Assembly: GCA_037833965.1 (NCBI GenBank) | Contig: AP031357.1 | Span: 10,498,001-10,562,000 of the forward strand | Length of the DNA: 64,000 nt | Direction: 5' to 3' | Source: Marchantia polymorpha subsp. ruderalis | Lineage: Eukaryota > Streptophyta > Marchantiopsida > Marchantiales > Marchantiaceae | Part shown: piece by piece, positions 1 through 11,997 of the stretch | Layout: the number at the start of each line of letters is the position of its first letter | How positions within the stretch are numbered: position 1 is the first letter of the stretch | The notes under the pieces: model-generated | The model's input: only the letters and a program-made list of their open reading frames with translations | The model's database searches: none | What the model was told of the DNA's origin: nothing | Position numbers and translations under genes: made by a program

Positions 1-1378
1 ATCTATGACAACATGACTGACTGACTATCGTCCAGTATTTAGTACCCGTATTTCGTACTCGTGAGAGGAATTTTTTTAAGAAGCATTTCTCCTGCGTTCC
101 AGCGTTTCTCCAGCGTTTCTTCTCGAGAAAGCTCCGTGTTTCTTGTTTCTCATGACCAATTCTTATACAAGTTAGCCATGAATACTGCAGAACACTCACA
201 ACAGAGAATGAAACAAACTCCAATTTTTTCATCTTTTTAACATCAATGGTCAGATCACTTGGACATTAACACCTGGATAACTCCGCAACTGGTCTTCCTA
301 AAAGTGGTTGATTTCCTGAATACTGTCACTCGTTTCTAAGTTCATTATGTTACTAAGTTTTTACTCCACTCTCCGGTTAAAACACACGTAAGGTTATTCC
401 CTGTACAACTTCAAACCAGCCAAACTGTACACTTCGACTTCCATATCGACAAAAATCTATTCCAACTTTGAAGCGCCACCGAATTCGTTCAATTCCTCTC
501 TTCCTCTGGATCAACAGCTAGCTGGAAGAGCGACAACAGAAGGTGGACGGTGTCAGTTTCAACGAGCCTCAGTTCCAAAAGTAACCAATTTTACTTTTAT
601 TTCCAACTTGTCAAAACATCCCAGGAATGACACCTCATCTTCAGCACGATTTCAGGATCGATACCGTCCACTTTTGATCACAATTGAGTCTTGGATTGCA
701 AGGATGTAGAGGTAAAATATAGCCAATCAAATTCTGAGTGTAAGATTCTGTGGGGTGGGGTGACAGGACCTACTGCGTGAGAGTAGAAAACTTTCGAAAG
801 GATGAGGTTTGGGAGTGCTGACGTGGCGAGGAGACTAAACTTGGAACTCAACATGAGACTTACTCTGATACTAATGTGGCCAGAGAATACGACGTCGGGA
901 CTTGCTTCAGTGCAACCACAAGGTCGACTGGGCACGTGCTCCACAAAACTGACAGTCGTTCTTTGTGATACATCACTATCCGTATGATAGACTTCGTAAG
1001 AAAGGCATTTACAAAATACGCTAAAATATTTGGAAAATTATCCACTACAACGGAGGACAAATGCGCAGTTCAGATGGTGCAAATGCACCAGCAGCCAAGT
1101 GAACAACACATACCACTGTGCTAAGGGGTGATAAAAATACGTTGATACAACTACACAACTGATCAATAACGTGAAGCTCAGAAACTCCCCTCAAATCGTT
1201 CTCTATAATGTAAATCTTACTCTAAGTTCTGCAGACTGAAACTCAGCCCCATGAAAGGGCGTGTAACAACTTGGACTTCCCCATATGAGTGGTAATGTGT
1301 ATCATGACTGGCTTGAAGCACTCTCAGGTGTTTTTGGTGTGTAAGTAAGTACAATGGCGAAGAAGGACGAGAACAGGC
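1..1378. other. No gene recognised; 3' flank of VAMP72
   Basis: Only short overlapping open frames occur on both strands here, none with a family signature or a consistent exon structure. The part next to 1378 is expected to hold the 3' untranslated region of the minus-strand VAMP72 gene. I see no RNA gene or repeat. Confidence 0.5.
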
Positions 1379-2640
1379 TTACTTGCACTTAAATCCCTTG
1401 CAAATGGATAACCATATGATCAGGATCACGACAATAATGATCGCTAGAACTATCAGCTTCACTTTGAAGTTCTGCAACCACATCTTGCGTCGCAGCTGTC
1501 TACCCTGACGCTGAAAGTTGTCGGCCTGCATAAAGTTGAGAGGAGCAGTCAGTTGACGTTGCTCGCGACCCAAGAACTCTGATCCCGTGTGCAAGGGAGC
1601 TACTCTTGATCAACACACAGAAACCCTGGGATGAAACTGACCTGAGTCCGAAGATTATCTGTTTTGTCAACTAGGACTTCGATTTTCTCACCGCGATCTA
1701 GTACCTGAAAAGAAGGAGAATTTCTGTTAAAACCTTCAAATTCAAAAATCAAAAAGGTCTGCCAAAGCATTTGCCACAGTGTAGCTTACACGGCCGATAC
1801 TAACTTCGTATGCTTGCAATGCCAAAATATTGACCTCCTACGGAACATTCGTGTGAATGATGGTTCAAGGCGATAGATCACTTAATGAATACATTACGCA
1901 TTGAACACAAAGCAAAGATATTCACCTTCTCAATGTTGTCCATCATGATACCCTTGACTTCCGAAACCTGAGCTTTGATTTTTGATAATTTGTTCATCTC
2001 TTCGGGATGCTCAACGCAAAACGTCATATGTTCTTTCAGTTTTGACCTGCAGGAATGAGTCTTACATTAGACCTTCAGAGCCGGTCAATGTCAAGATAGT
2101 TTATAGTTATTATTGCATGCGGAAAGGTGCTCCGCATACCCGAATTCCTTGTCAAGGCTGTACGCAACATCAAGTTTGCCTTCGTACCCGAATTCCTTGT
2201 CCAAGCTATGAGCAATCGCGGTATCTGCCCTCCCACCTCCATAACGTCTCTTGAAGTCCTCCTTGACACGCTCCAAAAATGCAAAAGGAATCTGCCTTCC
2301 GAAGTCCTCATCGGCAACGACCAGGTACGCTGCACAATGCCCCACACGATGGGCGGAGTTACGAGGAGATGAAGCATGTTATTTCCGAGGAGCGCAGAGA
2401 CTACGAGGGCACCTGAGAGGGAAGGGAAGAGTTCGGGAAAAAGAACGTACTGAATCCATCTTCAACAAGGTAGTTGAAAGTGTGCCGATCGCAAGTGTAG
2501 GTAAACTTGTTATTGTTGGCGGGCAACTTCTGGAGACACTGGACTGCAATTGTGCTGAAGTTGCCGGAGAAGGCAGTGTACTCTGCCAGCACGACAGTAC
2601 CTCGTGCCACAAAACTGTAAATCAACGAGTTCACACCCAT
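1379..2640 (-). CDS. VAMP72: VAMP72-type R-SNARE (longin-family synaptobrevin), five exons
   Basis: Vesicle R-SNARE that pairs with Q-SNAREs to drive fusion at the plasma membrane, endosomes or cell plate; the VAMP72 clade is plant-specific. Exons (minus strand) are 2640-2451, 2329-2188, 2046-1926, 1704-1642 and 1525-1379. All introns are GT-AG, phases agree, and the product is 220 residues, the usual length. The longin domain spans about residues 1-110 ([38 protein letters not shown]). The SNARE motif spans about 120-185, with the zero-layer arginine in [10 protein letters not shown] hydrophobic anchor lies at about 195-214, ending in a short KGFKCK tail. The ATG at 2640 begins [10 protein letters not shown], matching the family N-terminus. 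Oddity: the end of exon 2 is duplicated, giving a second in-frame donor 48 bp downstream (see findings). The call is firm; the choice of donor is inferred from family length. Confidence 0.93.
2140..2208 (-). repeat. Duplicated exon end with tandem splice donors in VAMP72
   Basis: The segment coding LDKEFG and its following GT donor occurs twice, 48 bp apart. On the plus strand the 10-mer CGAATTCCTT starts at 2141 and again at 2189. Using the donor after 2188 gives the normal family length. Using the donor after 2140 adds 16 residues in frame with no stop. Both donors read GG/GTA. Confidence 0.8.
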
Positions 2641-3750
2641 GATTCCCGATACCAGAGCCGGCTTCGAATCACAGAACGACCGCCTCCTTTTCCTCTTGAG
2701 ATCTCCTCAAAGGCTTTCAAATTCCCGAGCCTCGTTCCTGCCGTGCACGACAACGTTTTCGGCGAGATCTTCGACCACGATCTCCAATATCTGTTCGGAT
2801 CTCTCGGTCCAGTTGGGATCTCTCGCGGGCGCTCGTTCTTTTCGCTTCAATCGCTCACAGATCTTACAGACCTCACTCTCACTCGGCAAATCAATCCTCT
2901 ACCGCAACCCCCACAATCCACACCCGACGCAACCCACAACCTAAACCGAGTCGCTCGACGCTCCCGGGAGGCCGATTCGCACTCGTCCGTCCGTCGTCGA
3001 CCTACGAGTAAACGCACCAAGGGAAGCACGAAGCGCGCGAGCCCTATTCTTCATTCGTCTCCCTCCCCGTGTCTGCCAACAACACTCGAGGCACTGTGCG
3101 CGACGTCGTCGTCGACCCTGCCCGGAGCTCGAACAAATGCTCTGAGCCCGCGAGCCCTATTCTTCCTTCGTCCTTCTCCCCCTCCCCCCTCCCCCCGCCC
3201 CTGCCCCTGCCACCGCTGGACGCGCTGCATAGGACCGCCCAGCTCAGCTCAGCTCAGCCCAGCCCGACCCGGCCGGTCCTCTCTCCTCGGCCGAAAGAAA
3301 CGGCTGACCGCGTCCAGCGTTCGCTTGCGCAGTAGGCATCCCACGCTGCCGACTGCGCGAGGACTTCTACTCGGTTGGCAGACGAGGTCTCGTCTCGCAC
3401 CTCAGAGACAGATCCAGTCGTAGAGCGACAGACAACACTTTGAACGCCGGCATCCTGAGGTCCCGTCAAGGACCCTCGGTCTCCAGAGGCTCCCCACGGA
3501 AGGCTTGGAATGGAAGAAGCCCCGAACTTCGCAGTTCCGATCCAGCGACCGGGCCATACAGATGCAGATAAGATGAAAGTTCGCCGCAACGGAGAGAATC
3601 CCCAGGGTCGACCGACCGACCGACCGACCATTCGGGCTTTAATTGGTCCAGAGCTCAGACTGGAAGCCGTGACCATGAATGCTGGAGGAGCACTCGGAAA
3701 TTCGGGAACGTCATCCGCCGGCGAGAGGGCCATTTAAAGAAGGAAAGATC
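2641..3750 (-). promoter_or_regulatory. GC-rich 5' region of VAMP72
   Basis: This stretch lies directly upstream of the VAMP72 start codon and is distinctly GC-rich, with many CpGs. On the gene's strand it has a GA-rich/CT-rich tract (about 3160-3215), a run of AGCTC units near 3239-3262, and a short (GACC)n tract near 3608-3630. Such features are common in plant leaders and core promoters. I cannot place a transcription start. Long open frames on either strand here have no recognisable product and follow from the high GC content. Confidence 0.45.
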
Positions 3751-6700
3751 TCATTGTGGGATTGTGATCCTATTTCTGAGCTGTTTTGTGGCGCAAGTTT
3801 TCGCTTAACTGTACGCCTGTATCCCTGGTTCGAACCAAGCTCTCGTATTTTAAATCCCGGCGGATGCGGCAGATTTTTCAACAGGGCATTTGCGCAACAC
3901 GGTTTGCATTTGTATCAGAGATCAAGAACTTCCTGGAGGTTTACCGACAAGTCGCAAGGATTCGGAGTGTTTCACGTGGGAGCAAACATACCGGTGGAAA
4001 ATGCGCTCGGTCGTATGGGAACGAAATTGCGCCGAAATTTCGCAACGAAAATGCGCGGCATTTGGACCGGAAATTTACAAATTGACATGCTGTCAAACAC
4101 GCATAAGCTCATTCGCCTGTCACAGTCTATCAACGAAGGGTCGAAAACATAACTTCGGGATCGGTCGGCCAGCATTGTACTTCTTGTACCCGTCGCGGTG
4201 CCGGACTGCCTCCAGCCGGTCACAATGGGTGTGACAGAGTTCTTCTTCTGCCAGACGCATCTGATGGAGTAACCCTGTAAGGGGGAAAACCCTCAACTTG
4301 TATCCCTGTAAATAAAATGGAAAATGGTACAGCCCCTGTACACCTAGAAAAGAAGAAAATCATTTATCTATGCGTATTAGGTGACAACCACACAGTATGC
4401 TATCAGGCAGACAATTAGGACAGTGGCATTGAGTTGGACCGAAGAAATGGCGACAAAACCACGTTGCTCTGATAACTCGTACTGCATTTATACTGCACAG
4501 TCGTCGATGAATGACAGCGAACCGGATCCTGGTCGAGAGTCCGTCCAGTCACCTGTCAGTCTTCGTCCATCTCCCTCGATCGGTCAAACCATCGTCCATC
4601 CATCTTTCCATCCACCCGCCCGCCCGCGCCTCTCCACCGTACGATGGTTGTCCGCGAGATGCAGCGCTTTTCTCTTCGTCGTCGAGTCGTTGACAACATT
4701 TTCTGTCGCGAGCCCGTTCATGCGCCTGGATTTTGCTGTCGATGCTCGCCCTTTCTTGCGTGCGGGATTTCCCTCACATGTTGCTTGTTCTGTCTGATTC
4801 TTCGCGACGTTCATAATCGACTGATGCATGGATGTAGGCTTGCGCTCGAATTTGTACTCCTTATATGTAACTCTTTGTTCTGTATAGCAATGGGAATGTC
4901 AATTGGAGCTGTTTGTTATTTTGGCTAGTCGTCTCTTGGAGTTACTGTACAGAGAAATCTTCGCCGGAATTTCAATTTGAGTTCATGACTGTAATCGTGG
5001 GCATGTGCCCTTGAAGGAGGATCTTAGCGGTGCTTTTGCACTGAAGCTGCAGAATCCTTCGTGATTACAATGGGTGGTAGCAGGGGCTCCGCGTAGTGGC
5101 AGATTTCAACTGAAATTTATATCGCCGAACAGCTCGGGAGATGTTTGTGAACTTCCAATTGCGTTTACTAGCACTTGAGTAAAAATCTGCACAGTTATGT
5201 CGAGAGCTTGCATCTTAACTATGCAGACGCTCGCTTTTTCTCAAGCGCAGCGTCCAGGAAGTGCGAATCTAATGGCATGAAATGAAATGAGCTGCGTGAG
5301 GTGTCAGTCTTTCAGGAATCGTTGTTGCTCCGTGATTCTGCCGTCGGAAAATTTCTCGATTGTAGGTGCAGAATAAGTCGCCAGACAGCTGCTAGTATTT
5401 TTCAACTTTCCAGAATATTGATCACAGCATTCGAGTGTTGGAAATCACTGAATGCTTGCGGCGGTCATTTGTGTCAACAACTTGCCGTAGTTGTTTCCAA
5501 ACCCATGACTCACGACACGAGCATTTGTCAGATTTTATCATAAATGGTAAGTGCCTGTTGCCAGCGACTGGAAGTTTATTTTACAGTCAGAAATACAGTT
5601 ATGGAGAGGACAAAAGTGGACTCTATGTAATCAGTCTGCAACTGGTGCTACTGGAATGCAGGCACGGAATCGGGACGAGCTCAGATTCCCTTCGAGATTC
5701 TCTTAGGGACTTCCTGTTTTGATTTGAGGAACTTTAGCGACTGATTGTCGCACAGTATCTACATACTCCGTGTAAAGTATTTGAGAACCGAAAAAGATGG
5801 TCTTCGCAGCGGTCCAGAGAACCAGACAGGCAAGTACAGAAGGAGTGAAAAAAGTTTGCGCTTTTCATCTTTTGAATGACTTCCAGTCCACCAAACACTT
5901 TGAGCTTACTAGGGATAGCCTCATCGCGTGTCTGTAACTGTGGTGCGACAGCATGGAGAAATGACGACTTTTTGTCTTGTAGGTTGTGAAATAAACGATC
6001 AGAAGAATGTTTAACCTACTAGCAGACCCAGGCCTAGCTTAAGCACCAGCTTCCTCTTCTTACTTTGAGCAGGTAATGATAACAAAAGCTCAAAGAATAT
6101 TGCCTACCTGACGCTGGACTCAAACCGTAGGAACGGCTTGGCACATCGGATACGAGGTAGAGGAACGGGCGTAAAAAACATGTCTCCATGTTGAGGCAGA
6201 TGAGGGAGGCTAGAGGTGGATGAATAGTCCCACCCACTCATATCGGGCTGTAGATGGATTGTGTCGTTGCTCCTGACTGCCGGCCAAAAGTGCAATCAAA
6301 CAAGCTTTGGCCTAATTTGGTGGATCGAATTAGACTCACGAAATTCATGTCTGTTCGAAAGAGTTCGTTGCAGCGAGTAATTTCCAAGTCTCACGAGGCT
6401 CGTTTCTACGAGCCGCTTTCCAGGCAACTTCTATGGATGATGAAGTACAAAGAAGAACGAAGTGTACCGTTGACCTCGGAGTGGCACTGAAGGGAGTTCC
6501 TAGGTCGTCAAAAGTTTGCCTACACTAGGTTGGAGTGAGTCTCAAAAAAAGTAAGACACCAAAGCAATCGCCAATTGATGTTCATTATCATGCATTGAGA
6601 AAGAAGCGACCGTAGGCTTCAGTGATTGTATCAGTCTTGATGTTTATTAACCACAGCGGTGCGCTCTCGTCTTCTCTACAAAAGTCATTTTCCCGGCGTA

Positions 6701-8364
6701 GATGAATCGAAATGAGGTACTGGAGCCAAAGACAAATCTTACCCTTCGGATATGTGCCCTAGTCAACCTGAATAGCATAGCTGTATAAATACTGCAATTT
6801 CCGTCGCCCCTTTCCCGATTTCCATCCGTCCTCGAAAGAAAAGAAGTAAACCAGCCGCTTTGAAATCAACGCAGATACTGTGAAGAGAAAACTCTAAGAG
6901 ATAATTAAAGGTGAGCATGAAACGGGCGCGTAGTGAGTAGGAAGTCATGGGTGCTAAGTGGAAATCCGGCAAGCCAATGATTGGTACATGTGCATGCACT
7001 TTTACAGTCCTACGGAACCATCAAACATCGCAAGTATACCTACCGCAAAGGATGGATTTCCAAAAAAGGGAGTGATTAGCATCGAATGAAGGCTCTACCG
7101 CACGCAATTTAGAAATTCATACAAGGACCAGAGAGAGCATCACCCGAAGAGTACAGTCGAGATCGTAGACACATGAGCAAAGATTCACAGTCGCCATTTC
7201 TGATGCCAAGAACGGAGATGAACAATGATTCGAACCCGAATCGAAAAGGCACCTTCAGGATAGGCCACCCAGGGCCCCTACCAGGCAGGCACAGCACAGC
7301 AGAAAGGTCCGGTGGAGATTTGGCGCAGGTGCCGGTGCAACATCGTAAAGAATTGATTTCCAATGAACATTCCCTTCGTGCCAGCAATTAATAGCAATCC
7401 GCGAGTGTGCTCCAGGCAGCGTACACAACCGTTGCACAAACCGACAAAATATTCAAAATACCAGCAGCTGCTGCTCGATTTGCCGCCAAACAGGGAAATA
7501 GACATCCGGCTACCGATGAATGTCGCCGAGGCCGGTCTGCCGCCCGGAGAAGGCCGGTCGGTATTCACTCCCCGAACACTGCTGCTACGGTTGCCGACCG
7601 GGAGAGGGCCGGCTACACAAAGACGGGCCGGGTCTGGGCCGGTCGGGAGCTGTGCACCTGAAGGATAAATTCCCCTCTTAACCAAGTGCATTTTATTTTA
7701 TTTTTAGTTTCTTTATCATATGTAGAGCGTCACACAAGCACCCTTCCCGAAGCTTGAAACAATGTAGAATGTTTGTGCTTCATTTCTGCTGCGAAAATAT
7801 TTATTTCTTTAATTATTTATCGAATGGCACGTTGGAAACGAGCGTATGGAGAATGTTCTTTGGGCAACATCCGTATCTGATGGTATATGTCCGTTCACCG
7901 TTTCGAACTCCGTAGTCACTTCATGTTACCGGCTGAGTAGGTCAGCCCGACTGGATTGTCGGTGACAGACATGGAGTATCTTTGCACCAGTGTTGGCAGT
8001 CGTGCACATTTGTGGGATGGCCGTCGAAAGGGATGGCACGATGGTGCCTCCAAAGCTCGTGAGGAGTTCTTGTCGAGGCCGTCTTGTGGCTGAGCCAAGA
8101 AAGAGCTCTCGATGTTTTACGGATCAGATTGATGCGCACAAGATTGATCAAGGGAGGCTTTTCATCAGGTTTGTTCATCTTCTGAGTTGAACGATTGTTC
8201 CTCTAGCCTGATCCAACCCTTCAGCGTCATTCAACATTCGGCCAGCAACATTCCCTATTTTGGCTTACACTTTCTTTTCCGTCCATCCTGCAGAAAGATT
8301 GTTTCTTTTTTTGTGAAAATCGTCGATTCGGTGTTTCGAGTCCTCTGGTTTTCTTCTCTCTAAA
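3751..8364. other. Intergenic; no gene supported
   Basis: Several open frames of 60-140 codons occur on both strands (for example around 5300-5720, 6254-6490 and 7278-7690), but none shows a domain, a repeat family or a coherent exon chain. The block 7260-7670 is GC-rich. No tRNA or other structural RNA was recognised. Confidence 0.45.
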
Positions 8365-9255
8365 ATGCAGAAGGCTCGGCAGGGAACAATGAAAGTCATC
8401 AGTAAGCAAAGCCAGGCCAAGACTAAAAACGTGGATGGGGACGTCTTTCCAGCAAGATTTTCAGAAGAAGACTTCTACACATCCTACCTTCTTCGTGCTC
8501 AAGACAATCCTTCCACGTTTGCTGCACCAACTTCCGCTCGTCACGTTGTTACTACCATCAACGTGTCGACCACAGGTCGACACACATTAAAGCAGAGCCC
8601 TATATCAAATTCTTGAGCTTAACTCCATCCCGTCACATGCCGTATTCTAGAAGATAAGTAGGATTTAAGTGATCACTGAGTTTACCGCATAATTTGGGAT
8701 TGACCACGAGTAGGTACTACGGTGAAGTGTGTGCTCTTGAGTGGACCACACTCCATGATGGAGCCTCTATTGCTACAGCACTTTTTCCCATGTCTATCCT
8801 TGGCTGCGAAGGGAGAAAGAAATGGAGGTGTGGAGCTAAAATAAAGTGGTGGAAGGTGCAGAGGAAGATGATTGATTGACAGAAAGTCGAAGCTTTACGC
8901 CAAAGTCTGCTTATATACGGAATGATGCATTTATATTCCTTCTTTACAACTTCCAGCAGATGACATCTTGACCTTGTCCGGAGCGATGCTTCCGGGGCAG
9001 AATGTTGAATGTCATGAGCTGGATGCTACTGAACTATCTCCAGCAACGCAGAAGCGGAAATTGCTCTGACAGTCCCGATCCCCGAGTCCAGTCCCATTTC
9101 AGTTCGTTGGACCTTGCTTCATGTCGAAGAAAAACGAGCCCCGGTTTTTCACCATCGTGGAGTTCATGTCAACAGAGCCAAGTTAAATCCTGGGGGCCAA
9201 GCAGATGACGAAAAGGTGAGAGCCAAGTTTTGCGCAGAGTTGTTGACCCCTTATT
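8365..9255 (+). pseudogene. Weak candidate for an unrecognised host gene or gene remnant
   Basis: Two stretches look more like protein-coding DNA than their surroundings. At 8365-8616 an 83-codon frame (KVISKQSQAK, DVFPARFSEEDFYTSYLLRA) follows a pyrimidine-rich tract and a possible acceptor. At 8957-9217 a second stretch follows the acceptor-like TTTACAACTTCCAG. Here coding-like residues fall in two different frames: DDILTLSGAMLPGQNVE up to about 9066, then VRWTLLHVEEKRAPVFHHRG to about 9217. That frame disagreement suggests either an unseen intron or a decayed gene. I recognise no family. The evidence is composition and splice-like context only, so confidence is low. Confidence 0.25.
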
Positions 9256-10132
9256 AAATACGATGAATTGTGCAAAGGTGCTGCTTCCAATGTTCTGTCA
9301 GTATTTTTCTCCCTTTCTTAATACGAGGGCTTCTTTGATCCGAAAACTGAATTGCAATTTGCTTGACACCTAAATGAAGGGTAGTTAGGCTGCCCTTCAA
9401 GTGAGTAACCAGCACATTACAATGGCTGTGGCTTGGTTGGCATGGTGATTGATAGGTGAAAATCATATCCGCAAATGAATAGAGGCTTCCTGCAATTTGA
9501 CTCTTGTACTATATTCTCGCTAACTCTAGCGCGACCAACGTATGAACAAAGGAGGGTAAGAAACTTTGTCAGTAGGTTTCAAACATGAGTTTGTAATGAG
9601 GACTGTAATTAGGTATAGAGGAAGTCACCGAGACACATAGCGAGACATCGTGTGAATTGTAACTCTCGTATAATTTCTGCGTCACAATTATGAGAAAATC
9701 GTCACAGCATTAGAGAGTCCGAAAAGGTGTAGCTTTGGCACGTTATTATTTCTATATTTTATTTAAAGAACGGTAAGTACTTTTACTTATAAATCTTATC
9801 CCATGTACAAGGAAAGCATACCCTATGACCCAATAAAATATTATACTGTTATAAAATAAAAAATAGAAATTTGTGAGCATTCCACTTACCAAACCTTGAA
9901 AATATGTTTCAATCTTCTACTCTTTCTTCTTCATATCTAAATATAGATATCTTAGATAATTAAAATGCGACTCGTCTTCTCTTAAAAAGGCGAATGCTTT
10001 TTTCAGTATCTAATTTTTTTTAAAATTGTAAATTATCAGAACACATAAGTGAAATTGGGGTAATTTCTTGACCATAGAAATTTAATTCGGCTTTATTTTA
10101 GAATAATTAAATAATTATTCAATCAAGCCCCA
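9256..10132. other. AT-rich flank of the LTR element
   Basis: AT-rich DNA without a supported gene. The last four bases, 10129-10132 (CCCA), match the four bases just beyond the far end of the outer retrotransposon (27391-27394) and are read as its target-site duplication. Confidence 0.5.
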
Positions 10133-10424
10133 TGTCATGTAGTTACGAGTCGGCTCACGAAGTTCAGACACTTACTATATTTAGCCGTAAAGTTAGGGTT
10201 CCGGTCACGAGGGGTATACAGTCGGGGACGGCTCGAAGAACGTCAGTTCTTCGAGTCGAGCCTGGAAGCGTTGGGAGCGTAGAGTGACTTTCCCCTTTGC
10301 GTCGACCTGGATTCTCCGAGTGTGGAGTGGGTTGGGCTTGACTCATGTTTGTGACGGTGACGGTTTGTTGCCAGTAGAGTAATTGACCGACGGGAATTCC
10401 AGTGGGGAATTTCCCGTACGTTTC
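10133..10424 (+). repeat. 5' terminal repeat block (B) of the outer element
   Basis: A 292-bp block starting TGTCATGTAG, repeated at 26979-27270 with about four mismatches. It contains a perfect-looking inverted motif around GAAGAACGTC/AGTTCTTCGA (near 10233-10256). Unlike the 3' copy it is not preceded or followed by the 116-bp block A, so the 5' LTR is incomplete or the terminus has been rearranged. Confidence 0.75.
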
Positions 10425-11997
10425 ACTCGAAGAACTCACGTAGGTTCTGAGTAGCGGAATTCTTCACAATTTGTTTTACAGATTTCGCTATCGGTGTTAG
10501 GGTTGCCTTGGTTGTGGTTGCGGTGCATTAGATCCTTTGAGGAGTGGCAGGTCGATTGGTTCTTTGTTTTTGGATCGAAGTTTGTTCGAGACTTGGTTCT
10601 TCAAATCGGTTTTAGGCGGTCGGGGAGCTCGTTCGAAGGTGGTTCGAAGATTGCAGAGCGTGTCTGAGGAAAGTACAGAGTGATTGTTTCGGGAAAATTG
10701 CTGTCGAGTGGTGGCGTCGTCGCGGTGAGAGATTTTACCAAGCGGTAGTTGTAGTGCGCGGGTGCACCGAGACCGACGAGGAAGATTTGCGCGCTTGTTC
10801 TGGGGGATAATTCGGAAGACCAGGTGGTGCCGGACGGGAGGAGTCGTGTTCGGAGACGAAGGTCGTTGGGGTCTACACGGAATATCATGGGCTCTGAGTG
10901 CCTTCCAGAATGAACCTTCTTCGTTGTCGGCACGACCTGCGATAGTCTCACGCTTTTCCGAATTCGCTTGACGTTCCTGATCTTTTCCGAGCCTTTGGGC
11001 TCCATGTAGCTTGTTGCCTTGTGGGCTCCTTCTGTACGAGGTAGAAGCCGCGGTCGCTCGCGCGTTCGTCGAGTTCGTCGAGCGAGGAGTAGTGTAGAAT
11101 CGAAGCGAACCGACCCTGTCGCGCGAGCGATGGAGTAGCAGATGTTGAGGAGAAGCGGTGACTGGTGCTCAGCAGCTGAGACGGAAAGATCGTATCTCGA
11201 TGCCGCGCTAGGCGCGGAGCGCATAGGTTGAGAGTGACCGCCAGCGCCAAGGAGGACTGGATTGCGAGTCGCGCTTGTAGATGTGCCAGGGGAGATTTGG
11301 ATTTCATCTCGCGGATTAAAGAGGCGGAGCGACAGGGAGGCAATTTGACTCGAAAGAATTGGACGAGATCCGCGTGCCGATGTTGGTGATCGAGACGAGT
11401 CTGTAAGGTGCTCAGTGGCGAGAGCGCACAGGGCTGTGCAGGGCCTCTGGGCAGACAGGAGACCTCCGGAGTCGACTCGAGAGAGGAAGGGGGAATGCAG
11501 GCCTCGTGAAATTTTGCTGCTGCAGTTCGGAATATCGCTAATTTACTGGCCGATTGATCCGACTGGATTGCATTGCCGTCTTGTCGAGAGCTACAATTTC
11601 GGTCTACACGTCGAGGGAAGAAAGGGCGTTTCTTATGTTCTGCGTTTTGCCCCTCGTCCGTATCAGCTTTGATATCCTCTTTCCCTGCCAATTCCTCCCC
11701 CTTGTCGCCACATTCTGTGAAAGCTGATGATGAACTTTCACGCTCTGGACCTTTTTTCCGCTGCCCTGCTTTCTTGGGCTCCTTTATCGGTTGGGGCAGA
11801 ATTGTGCGCGGAGTCGGATTATGGGCAGCAGAGTTGTAGAGTTCTACCCTAATGTGCTCGGCTAGTTTTACGAGCGCAGATGTTCACTGAACATTTGTGT
11901 CTGAAAAACTTCCCGTACGTTTCACTCGAAGAACTCATCGTTGTTTACACCCTTCTTTGCATGGAAGGGGTTATTCCAGCATTTGAAGGGGCCTCCC
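10425..11997 (+). other. Leader of the outer element
   Basis: About 1.5 kb of GC-rich DNA between the 5' repeat and the gag start. A 28-bp sequence starting TTCCCGTACGTTTCACTCGA occurs at both edges (10411-10438 and 11910-11937), so most of the leader is bracketed by direct repeats. Open frames of 207 and 247 codons run antisense (10601-11224, 10948-11691), but neither shows a family signature. No convincing tRNA primer-binding site was found just after the repeat. Confidence 0.5.

Noticed and set aside
2251-3423. 390-codon open frame on the plus strand over the VAMP72 5' region
   Set aside because: It runs antisense across VAMP72 exon 1 and the GC-rich leader, has no domain, and is explained by high GC content.
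3254-3733. 159-codon minus-strand frame upstream of VAMP72
   Set aside because: No family signature; biased composition of a promoter region.
7195-7290. Possible tRNA on the minus strand, from a GGTTCGAATC-like B box
   Set aside because: No A box at the right distance and no cloverleaf could be drawn.
10948-11691. 247-codon antisense frame in the outer element's leader, considered as a captured gene
   Set aside because: No recognisable domain; kept only as part of the leader description.
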